Notes under the pieces: generated by a model
Database searches by the model: none
Seen by the model: the letters and a program-made list of their open reading frames with translations, nothing else
Told to the model about the DNA's origin: nothing
In this document: positions 8,882-15,503 of the stretch, one piece after another
How the letters are laid out: each line of letters opens with the position of its first letter
How positions within the stretch are numbered: position 1 is the first letter of the stretch
Program-made: the position numbers and the translations under genes
Assembly: GCA_039024435.1 (NCBI GenBank)
Contig: JBCCQH010000118.1
Location: forward strand, 1 to 22,877
Source: JBCCQH01 sp039024435
GTDB taxonomy: Bacteria; Bacteroidota; Bacteroidia; J057; JADKCL01
Reading direction: 5' to 3'
DNA: 22,877 bases

Positions 8882-9172
8882 CACATTAATGTGATCGGGG
8901 ACCGGACCCCACCGGAGACCTGCCCGACCGGGGGCCAAAACCGTCACCCGTGCGCTCCTCCGGGCGAAGCGCACGGGGCAGACAACCGGTAATCAGGTGG
9001 GGGACCGTTTGGATACCTAATGTACCGCAGCGGGCTCCGCCCGACATTTTGCGAATTGCGGTAGATGAGTGCCACACGGCACGCCGTGCCCAGGCAAGGA
9101 TTTTCCAATCCGGTATTTTGAACCTTCGCCCCCGCGCAACGTTTCTGCGCCGGGGCATCACGAATTTTTTTT
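8882..9172 (+). ncRNA. candidate structured leader or small RNA upstream of the DUF4956 operon
   Basis: A run of inverted repeats with no coding sequence: the perfect palindrome CACATTAATGTG (8882-8893); a 10-bp stem CCCGTGCGCT/AGCGCACGGG (8947-8956 with 8968-8977); a 7-bp stem TACCGCA/TGCGGTA (9023-9029 with 9057-9063) enclosing CGGGC/GCCCG (9031-9043); CACGGC/GCCGTG (9075-9088); GGATT/AATCC (9098-9111); and a terminator-like hairpin (9128-9156) with a T-run at 9165-9172. The start codon of the next gene lies about 50 bases further on. This order fits a 5' leader with an attenuator, or an independent small RNA that ends at the terminator. It does not match the conserved elements I know of RNase P RNA, tmRNA or SRP RNA. 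Strand is taken from the terminator. Confidence 0.4.
9128..9172 (+). terminator. intrinsic terminator-like hairpin before the DUF4956 gene
   Basis: GCCCC-C-GCGCA (9128-9138) pairs with TGCGC-C-GGGGC (9146-9156): two 5-bp stems separated by a C-C mismatch, with a 7-base loop. A run of eight T follows at 9165-9172, after a 9-base spacer that is longer than ideal. Confidence 0.5.
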
Positions 9173-9224
9173 AACTTTACCGGCTAATTCACTGGTTTAC
9201 CCTTAGACTCCCAAACTGCAAGCG

Positions 9225-9911
9225 ATGGATTACCTCCTGCAATACTTCGAATCGATTTCGCAATCGCTAGAAGAGATCAACTACGTCAAGTTCCTGCTGA
9301 ACCTCTCAGTGACGGCGGTGATGTCTTCTCTGCTGGCTTTGTTTTACGTGCGATTCGGCAATGCCATAAGCAACCGGAAGCGATTTGCCCGGAATTTTAT
9401 GCCGCTGGCGATGACCACGATGGTGATCATTTTCATCGTGAAATCCTCGGTTGCGCTCTCTCTGGGACTCGTGGGGGCCTTGTCAATCGTGCGTTTCCGC
9501 TCGGCGATCAAGGACCCGGAAGAGCTGACTTACCTCTTTCTGGCGATTGCGGTCGGGCTGGCGGCGGGAGCCGATGAGGTGCTGATCGCGATCTTCGCCA
9601 CCTTATTTATCATCGTCATCCTTTATGTGCAATTCATCTTGCGGAAAGGGACCGCCTTTAAGTCTTCTGATTCGATGCACCTCAACCTCAGTAGCAGCAG
9701 CAAAGACCTGAAGGCGATCACCGAAGTGCTGGGAGAAATATTTCCCTTCGTCGAACTCAAGCGGGTCGATCAGACCGACGAGCGCATGGATGTTTCCTTT
9801 GTGGTCGAGGCATCCTCGGTGGACCAAATAGAATCGGCGCGGCAGAAATTGATTGATCTGGCCGCCGATATGCAGATTTCGTTTGTGGAGCAACGTAGCA
9901 TTGCCGTATGA
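9225..9911 (+). CDS. DUF4956 domain-containing membrane protein
   Basis: A 228-residue inner-membrane protein of the DUF4956 family. About four hydrophobic helices lie at residues 22-42, 58-90, 101-115 and 118-138, followed by a soluble cytosolic domain (about 145-228). The family signature is clear in the second half of the membrane part: SLGLVGALSIVRFRSAIKDPEELTYLFL. The biochemical function is unknown. Family members are typically found beside VTC-domain polyphosphate-polymerase-like proteins and CotH-like proteins, and that is exactly the context here: the stop overlaps the next start as ATGA. The three probably work as one unit at the membrane. The start ATG follows the terminator-like hairpin by about 50 bases, so expression may be controlled by read-through. 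Confidence 0.9.
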   Translation: MDYLLQYFESISQSLEEINYVKFLLNLSVTAVMSSLLALFYVRFGNAISNRKRFARNFMPLAMTTMVIIFIVKSSVALSLGLVGALSIVRFRSAIKDPEELTYLFLAIAVGLAAGADEVLIAIFATLFIIVILYVQFILRKGTAFKSSDSMHLNLSSSSKDLKAITEVLGEIFPFVELKRVDQTDERMDVSFVVEASSVDQIESARQKLIDLAADMQISFVEQRSIAV

Positions 9912-12862
9912 TCATTCGCCAGGACAAGCGGGGAAGCCGACTGTCGCCTAAAATAGTGGTGTATCTGTTGGCCGCACTGTTGGGGCTGGGGGCGGTGTTT
10001 TTTATCCTGCGCGCACGGACCACTTCGCAGGGAGCCACCTACGCGTTTTGTGGGATGGAAGAGACGCGCGAGGAGGGAGAAAAGACCTATTTTGTGGTAG
10101 ATGGGCGTGATTTTAGCCACGGCCAAACCCAGAGTGATGCGGAAGCAAAGTCGGGTCGCTACTCTTGCCTGCTGTTCGAAGCGGCGCCGTTTGGGCCGAC
10201 CTGGGAGACGGCGGAGGTCCAGCCGGGGGAAATTTACGAAGCAAAGATCTGGCGCAAGACCGCCGTTGACGCCGGGCTGTTCATCGCCAGCGGGGACTGG
10301 GGCCTGTACCAGCGCTCCCTGATCACCGGTAAGCGCGCCGCGGGTGGCTGGGAAGAACTGGAATTGCGGATCGAAGTCCCCAAGTACATCAAATCCGGAA
10401 CCCTCAAGATTTACCCTTACAATCCCCGGCCCGAGCCCGCCTACTTCGACGACATGTCCGTCCGCAAAGTCGGGCAGGAGAAAATTGCTTCTACTTCGGT
10501 TCCGAGCTACGGCGCCTCCGATTCGATCCGCACGCTGAACCTCATTCTCGGGGAAAAAGGCGAAAAAAAGCTGCGGGACAAGCGCGACCAGGCCCTGCGC
10601 AAGGGCCTGCTCATCTCCGGCGACAATGATTGGGTCAAGTGCAAGATCGAAGAAGGCAAGGCCCAGTACCGGGGCAAGTTGCGCCTCAAAGGAGACTGGC
10701 CCGATCACCTCCGGGGCGAAAAATGGTCCTACCGGATCAGTCTGGCCACCGGACAAGCCTGGAACCGGCTGATTACCTTTTCCATTCAGTCGCCCACGAC
10801 CCGCTACATGCTGTACGAGTACATCTACCACCGCTGGCTCGAACGGGAAGACGTGCTCACCCCGCGCTACGACTTCATCAATGTAAAGGTGAACAATATC
10901 AACAAGGGGATTTTTGCCTGGGAAGAGCACTTCATGAAGCAGATTCCCGAGTACAACCAGCGACGCGAAGGACCGATTCTGAAATTTGTGGAGGATGGCT
11001 TCTGGGACGTTCAGGAAAAAATCATCGCCAAGCGCGGGCTGCACCTGGAAGAGCGGGTGCCGATCTTCCGCTCCTCCAATATCGAAGCCTTCGGGATGGG
11101 GCGGACGCTGAAGGACTCGGCCTTGTTCCAGCAGTACCAGATCGCGCAAAACCTCATGTACGAGTACAAAACTCAGCAAAAATCCATTTGGGATGTATTT
11201 GACGTCGAGCGCATGGCCCGCTACTTTGCCATCGTCGATGTCGCGCGGTCCCACCACGGATTCATTTGGCACAATCAGCGGCTTTACTACAATCCGGTGA
11301 TCTCGAAACTGGAGCCCATCGGATTTGATGGCTATACTTACTCGGGGCCTTACGAATGGCTTCCGCGGCCGTTTTTGGGGCATTCGCGCAATTTCCGCTA
11401 CATGCAACCCGGCTACAAAGAGGCCATCTTTGAGCGGTTTTTCCACGATGAAGCGTTTGTGGCGATGTACGTGCGCTACCTGGATCAATTCACCCGGGAG
11501 GACTACCTGGACCAACTCTTTGCCGAAATCGGGGCGGACGTCGACCAGCGGGAAGCCTGGTTGCAGAAGGAATGGCCGACCTATTCATATCCGCGCTACT
11601 TCTTGTACAAGCAGGCGGCAAAGTTGCGGACGCTGATGTATCCCATGCGGGAAACATCTCTCAAGGCTCACCTGCAGGGCCAAGGTGCCGCCGGCGGCTA
11701 CCGCTACAAGGTCTTCAATTACCACAACTTGCCGGTGATTCCCCTGGGGGTGGGCAAGCGCAAAGGGGTGGTCACGGCAAAATTTGACCGGGACACCTTG
11801 TTGGGGGCTTACGCCAATGAATTCCCCGCGGAGTTTCTGGATCTGAACGCGGCCGAGACGGGCAAGTGGGTGATGTTCCGCATCCCGGGGCTGGACTCGA
11901 TTTTCAGCGTCGAGTTGCTGAACTGGCCGGTGCCGGAAGCATTTACCCCCGAGCAAGAACTCTTTTCGGACTTGCGCCTCGCAAACGATCACATCTACGA
12001 GCTCGACGAAGTGAACAAACAGGTACGGTTTCGCACGGGGAAATACCAAACGGATCGCGATATCCTGATCCCGCCGGGCTACGAAGTTTGGTTTGAGCCG
12101 GGCGTAGAGCTGGACTTGATCAAAAAGGCGAAATTCATTTCCAAAAGTTACGTGCTGATCTTCGGGACGGAAGAACGTCCGGTGATCATTCAGTCCTCCG
12201 ACCAGTCGGCGAATGGCTTTACTATCTTGCAGGCCAAGCGCAAATCGGAATTCAATTACGCGGTCTTCGACAACCTCAATACGCTGGCCTACAAAGGTTG
12301 GAACCTGACCGGAGCGGTAACGCTTTATGAATCGGAAGCTTACATCAAAAATTGCCGGTTTGTGAACAACCACTGCGAGGATGCACTGAATCTGGTGCGT
12401 TGCGTTTTTACCATGGAAAATTCCTACGTGGGCTACACCTTTGCCGACGGATTCGATGCGGACTTCTGCAATGGGCGGGTCAACAATTGTTTCTTTTATA
12501 AAACCGGCAACGACGGCATGGACTTCTCGGGAAGTACCATGACGATCACCGATTGTGAGGTGGATCAGGCGGGGGACAAAGGGATCAGTCTTGGGGAAGA
12601 ATCTACCGTCACCGTAAAGTCGGCCAAAATCTCGAATTCGGTCATGGGCCTGGTTGCCAAAGATTTGACCTCGGTAAAGGTCGATTTCGTAGAATTGTAC
12701 GGCAACCAGACCGCATTTGCCGCTTACCAAAAGAAGCCCGAGTACGGCCCGGCGACGATCACGGTAAAAAAGTCCAAGCTCGAAGGCAATGAAGAGATGT
12801 ACTTGCTGCAGCAAGGTTCGGAGTTGAAAATCGGGGACAAAGTGATTAAGGGCAAACGCTGA
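9908..12862 (+). CDS. membrane-anchored CotH-like kinase fold and right-handed beta-helix protein
   Basis: A 984-residue protein with one N-terminal membrane anchor (about 14-36) and a large outside part. Residues 50-190 look like a carbohydrate-binding-type beta sandwich (GRYSCLLFEAAPFGPTW, ending YFDDMSVRKVG). Residues about 200-620 match the CotH pattern: KLRLKGDWPDHLRGEKWSY, then a segment ending FINVKVNNINKGIFAWEEHF, then YFAIVDVARSHHGF with NQRLYYNP and the acidic motif PIGFDGYTY (Asp474). CotH proteins have an atypical protein-kinase fold, and spore-coat CotH phosphorylates coat proteins; whether this one is active is not known. Residues about 740-960 are short repeating strands (SEAYIKNCRFVNNHCEDAL, GNDGMDFSGSTMTITDCEV) typical of a right-handed beta-helix. 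It overlaps both neighbours and is the middle gene of the DUF4956/CotH/VTC operon. Confidence 0.82.
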   Translation: MIIRQDKRGSRLSPKIVVYLLAALLGLGAVFFILRARTTSQGATYAFCGMEETREEGEKTYFVVDGRDFSHGQTQSDAEAKSGRYSCLLFEAAPFGPTWETAEVQPGEIYEAKIWRKTAVDAGLFIASGDWGLYQRSLITGKRAAGGWEELELRIEVPKYIKSGTLKIYPYNPRPEPAYFDDMSVRKVGQEKIASTSVPSYGASDSIRTLNLILGEKGEKKLRDKRDQALRKGLLISGDNDWVKCKIEEGKAQYRGKLRLKGDWPDHLRGEKWSYRISLATGQAWNRLITFSIQSPTTRYMLYEYIYHRWLEREDVLTPRYDFINVKVNNINKGIFAWEEHFMKQIPEYNQRREGPILKFVEDGFWDVQEKIIAKRGLHLEERVPIFRSSNIEAFGMGRTLKDSALFQQYQIAQNLMYEYKTQQKSIWDVFDVERMARYFAIVDVARSHHGFIWHNQRLYYNPVISKLEPIGFDGYTYSGPYEWLPRPFLGHSRNFRYMQPGYKEAIFERFFHDEAFVAMYVRYLDQFTREDYLDQLFAEIGADVDQREAWLQKEWPTYSYPRYFLYKQAAKLRTLMYPMRETSLKAHLQGQGAAGGYRYKVFNYHNLPVIPLGVGKRKGVVTAKFDRDTLLGAYANEFPAEFLDLNAAETGKWVMFRIPGLDSIFSVELLNWPVPEAFTPEQELFSDLRLANDHIYELDEVNKQVRFRTGKYQTDRDILIPPGYEVWFEPGVELDLIKKAKFISKSYVLIFGTEERPVIIQSSDQSANGFTILQAKRKSEFNYAVFDNLNTLAYKGWNLTGAVTLYESEAYIKNCRFVNNHCEDALNLVRCVFTMENSYVGYTFADGFDADFCNGRVNNCFFYKTGNDGMDFSGSTMTITDCEVDQAGDKGISLGEESTVTVKSAKISNSVMGLVAKDLTSVKVDFVELYGNQTAFAAYQKKPEYGPATITVKKSKLEGNEEMYLLQQGSELKIGDKVIKGKR

Positions 12863-13602
12863 TGCGCTACGAACGCAAATACCGCGTTGAAGAGTTGGGC
12901 CTGGCCGGCGTGCGGGCGATCCTGGAGCGGCATCCGGTCTCTTTTCGCACCTTGTATCCGGATCGGCAGGTAAACAATATCTACCTGGATACCCGGCAGA
13001 TGACGTTTTACCGGGAAAACCTCAGCGGGGTGAGCCAGCGGCGCAAGTACCGGATCCGCTGGTACGGGCCGGATCTGCTTCAAGTGCGCCGCCCGGTATT
13101 GGAAATCAAGCTCAAAGACGGAGAACTGGGGGAAAAAGTCTCCGCCGGACTGCCCGATTTCGCGGTGGGCCGCTATCCCGATGTTCAGCAGGCTTTGCGT
13201 TCCGAACTTCGGGCCCTTGCTTACGCGGCGCCTGAAACCGACGCTGCCCCCGAACGAGTCGAAGCGGACGCGGAGGGAGAATCCGCCGTGGTTGTCCCCA
13301 AACGCCGGCCCTTTCCCGTGCTCGATTTGGTGCCGGCTCTGCTCAACACTTACCGGCGTTCTTACCTCATTTCAAACGATGGGCGGTTCCGCCTGACCAT
13401 CGACCGGGAAATGCACTTTTATCGGATGGGAGCCGGATTTCGCCCTTACCGGAACTACGCTGAGGACCGGGTCGTCGTGGTGGAAGTCAAGTACGAGGCC
13501 GCGGACGATCCGTTGTACTATACCGTGGGGCAGTATTTGCCTTTCCGCCTGGGCAAAAATTCCAAGTACGTCAACGGAATGCGCTTCGTGGGCAACGTGT
13601 GA
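12862..13602 (+). CDS. VTC domain-containing protein (polyphosphate polymerase-like)
   Basis: A 246-residue member of the triphosphate-tunnel family, related to the catalytic VTC domain of yeast polyphosphate polymerase, which makes polyphosphate from ATP inside a beta barrel. Tunnel residues can be seen on alternating strands: ERKYR (residues 4-8), RRKYRIR (60-66), EIKLK (81-85), YRRSYL (164-169), RFRLTIDRE (175-183), VEVKYE (207-212) and KNSKY (232-236). Both metal-binding acidic and phosphate-binding basic positions seem kept. Residues about 122-149 are an Ala/Glu/Pro-rich insert that looks like a flexible loop. No membrane segment, so it is cytosolic, probably docking on the DUF4956 protein. 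It starts inside the stop of the CotH-like gene (TGATG). Product and substrate in bacteria of this group are not established. Confidence 0.88.
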   Translation: MRYERKYRVEELGLAGVRAILERHPVSFRTLYPDRQVNNIYLDTRQMTFYRENLSGVSQRRKYRIRWYGPDLLQVRRPVLEIKLKDGELGEKVSAGLPDFAVGRYPDVQQALRSELRALAYAAPETDAAPERVEADAEGESAVVVPKRRPFPVLDLVPALLNTYRRSYLISNDGRFRLTIDREMHFYRMGAGFRPYRNYAEDRVVVVEVKYEAADDPLYYTVGQYLPFRLGKNSKYVNGMRFVGNV

Positions 13603-13633
13603 TTGGCGATCTGCTTCCATTGTCGTAATTTTA
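13603..13633 (+). promoter_or_regulatory. candidate promoter of the DUF4412-like gene
   Basis: TTGG at 13603-13606 and TAATTTTA at 13626-13633 are 19 bases apart and fit the Bacteroidota -33/-7 pattern with one or two mismatches. Transcription would start near 13640, about 30 bases before the ATG at 13672. Confidence 0.4.
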
Positions 13634-13671
13634 GGCATCAAACTGCACAATGCATCCCCAATTCAATACCT

Positions 13672-14349
13672 ATGAAAAAGATTTTCCTGTTTCTGCTGTT
13701 TGCTGGCCTTGCGGTCACCGGTCTCCGTGCCCAAAGTGGCTTTGAGGGCCGCATCGAATTTACCATTGAGGTCAAAGGCGCAGAGGCCGAGCAAATGAAG
13801 GCTTACATGCCGACCGCTTATGAATACCTCATCTCAGGGACAAATATGCGGATGATCACCATCGGGGGCATGGCTGCCGCAATGATGGGGGACATGGTCA
13901 TCCAAGGTGAGGAAGGCAAGGTATACATGGTCAAGGATGATCAGAAGCGTGCCTTTATCATGCCCGATACGGAAGACGAGGAGGAGGAAGAGGACATCAA
14001 TATTCAGGTCGAAAAGATGAACGAAACCCTGGAAATTGCCGGCTATACCTGCCAGAAATACAAGGTGATGGTCCCCGCCGGTAAAGGTTCCGAGGACGCC
14101 ACCCAATACATGTGGACGACGACCAAACTGGACGTGCTCCAGCCCTCGTCGGTGAAAGCCGCCGAGTACAACCTGTTTGTCAAAGGACTGGACGGTTTCC
14201 CGCTCAAGGTTGTGACCACTACGAACGGCATGACCTTGGACATGACGGTCCGGGAGATCGAAAAAAAGTCGATCCCGGCGAGCAAGTTTGAAATCCCTTC
14301 TGATTACGAGGTGACAGAATTCAATCCGGCGTCGCTGATGGGGCGTTGA
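13672..14349 (+). CDS. exported DUF4412-like protein
   Basis: A 225-residue protein with a clear signal peptide (MKKIFLFLLFAGLAVTGLRA-QS). The mature part begins FEGRIEFTIEVKG and continues with GTNMRMITIGGMAAAMMGDMVIQGEEGKVYMV and a Lys-Arg-Ala-Phe-Ile-Met strand, the pattern I associate with DUF4412, a beta-rich periplasmic or outer-membrane-associated family of unknown role, related in shape to lipoprotein carrier folds. An acidic run of Glu/Asp sits at about residues 102-110. Two close relatives in layout are GYTCQKYKV and LDGFPLKVVTTTNG. The ATG at 13672 is chosen because the upstream extension has no leader character and a promoter lies at 13603-13633. It follows the VTC gene by 69 bases but has its own promoter candidate, so it may not belong to that operon. 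Confidence 0.75.
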   Translation: MKKIFLFLLFAGLAVTGLRAQSGFEGRIEFTIEVKGAEAEQMKAYMPTAYEYLISGTNMRMITIGGMAAAMMGDMVIQGEEGKVYMVKDDQKRAFIMPDTEDEEEEEDINIQVEKMNETLEIAGYTCQKYKVMVPAGKGSEDATQYMWTTTKLDVLQPSSVKAAEYNLFVKGLDGFPLKVVTTTNGMTLDMTVREIEKKSIPASKFEIPSDYEVTEFNPASLMGR

Positions 14350-14369
14350 GCCTACAATCTGTCTCTTCT

Positions 14370-15032
14370 TTAGGATTGCGGATCGCCTGCTCCCCGGCAG
14401 CGGTCCAGTAACCAGAGCATTTCCGCCGCTTCGGAGGCGCGGATCGCTGCAGCCATGTCCTGGCGCGCGGTGGCGGTAGCCGGTGGGCGTTTGCCCAGTC
14501 GTTCCACCCAAACGGTAAATTCCCGATAACCTTGCGCAAACCGTTCCCCGAGGTCGCGTTTGCGGCGGATCAGTTTGCGCAAGGTTTCCGCCGCGCGCAG
14601 CGCCTCTTCGGTGCGGTCCTGATCGTAAAACGCCTTGATTTGCAGCACCCGCTGCAAGATCTCAAACCGGGGAGCACCAGTGCGCAACAGAGCGCTTCCC
14701 CGCAGTACTTTTCCGTAATTTTTTTGGTGGTAGGCCACCATCAGTTCGTGGAGCGCTCGTACGGGAACCCGGTCTTGCCCCACGAGATGGTCCGCATACT
14801 GGGTTAAAAAATCGGCCGCCCAGTCGACCTCGCCGGCAGTGCAGGCCGACTGGACAGCGGCCCGGAGAAAAGGGATGGAAAGGCGTCCCTCGCTGAGCAA
14901 GGTGCCTTCGGCAAGCATGGTCCGGGCAAGCTTGCCGGTCCCGGTGAGGGGAGCCTCCAAGTATTGGCCCAACTCGCGGCGTTCCTCGGCGCTCAAGCGG
15001 GCGACGGTCTCAAACAATAGCATCAATTTCAT
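14370..15032 (-). CDS. short all-helical (TPR-like) protein, possibly internally deleted
   Basis: A 220-residue protein that appears entirely alpha-helical and rich in Leu, Ala and Arg. Residues 1-40 (LFETVARLSAEERRELGQYLEAP) resemble the N-terminus, and residues about 60-215 (HELMVAYHQKNYGKVL, RFEILQRVLQIKAFYDQ, RKLIRRKRDLGERFAQGYREF, ending EMLWLLDRC) resemble the C-terminal part, of a helical-repeat family of around 500 residues that I remember from Saprospiria. If so, the central repeats are missing. No signal peptide or membrane segment is seen, so it is cytosolic; function unknown. It converges on the DUF4412-like gene, 20 bases apart, and diverges from the protease gene. The resemblance is from memory and could be wrong. 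Confidence 0.68.
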   Translation of the reverse strand: MKLMLLFETVARLSAEERRELGQYLEAPLTGTGKLARTMLAEGTLLSEGRLSIPFLRAAVQSACTAGEVDWAADFLTQYADHLVGQDRVPVRALHELMVAYHQKNYGKVLRGSALLRTGAPRFEILQRVLQIKAFYDQDRTEEALRAAETLRKLIRRKRDLGERFAQGYREFTVWVERLGKRPPATATARQDMAAAIRASEAAEMLWLLDRCRGAGDPQS

Positions 15033-15224
15033 TGGCGAACAAAATAGATATCAAATCATATTTGAATGGCGTTCGAGACAACAAAAGAAAAAAATTAAGC
15101 AAACAAACTGAATTTTTTGTCTTTGGGATCCTTGGTCCCGTCGACCACTTTTGTCCGGTATTACAATGAGAATCAATCTAAGCCGACTCACTTCAAATCT
15201 TTTAAAACCAACTAATTGACAACG

Positions 15225-15503
15225 ATGAAAATTTTTGTGAAAAATGGGACCGTATTGGGTCTCCTGGCCGGAATACTATTGCTTTCGGGTTTCTTTTGTA
15301 GCATTGATCCGCCGGGGAAAGCGTATTCGGGAAAGACTTCGGAAACCCACCATACCATTTCGGCGGAGGAGTACGATGAGGTCTACATGGCCTTCAGCGA
15401 TACCGTGACCATCCACTTCCCCTTTACCCCGACGGTGGACATTGTGCCTGGAAGTCTTGGGCGACACTCTGGAACTGGTCGCTCCGGTCTACATGAGTGG
15501 TAA
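15225..15503 (+). pseudogene. 5' fragment of the frameshifted subtilisin-family protease gene
   Basis: An open frame from the ATG at 15225 encodes a signal peptide (MKIFVKNGTVLGLLAGILLLSG) and about 50 further residues (SAEEYDEVYMAFSDTVTIHF) before running into a low-quality tail and a stop at 15503. The protease frame is offset by one base and opens only after an in-frame TGA at 15406-15408. It has no leader of its own. The two frames together would give a normal exported protease of about 660 residues, so a one-base gain or two-base loss near 15441-15455 is the likely cause. This may be a true mutation, a recoding site, or a sequencing error. The LSGFFC stretch is not a good lipobox. Confidence 0.6.

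Noticed and set aside
8600..9172. Possible RNase P RNA, tmRNA or SRP RNA in the non-coding stretch
   Set aside because: The conserved core sequences of these RNAs (for example the GAGGAAAGTCC block of RNase P RNA or a tRNA-like 3' end of tmRNA) were not found on either strand by eye.
8886..9174. Short open frames on both strands within the hairpin-rich segment
   Set aside because: They follow the inverted repeats, are rich in Arg, Pro and Gly, have no plausible start context and no family resemblance.
9770..11515. Long open frame of 581 codons on the minus strand opposite the DUF4956 and CotH-like genes
   Set aside because: Its translation is a low-quality mixture rich in Val, Pro and Arg with no family pattern, and the plus-strand genes beneath it have clear domains and overlapping starts. 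It is a by-product of GC-rich codon use, as is the 409-codon frame at 11585-12814.
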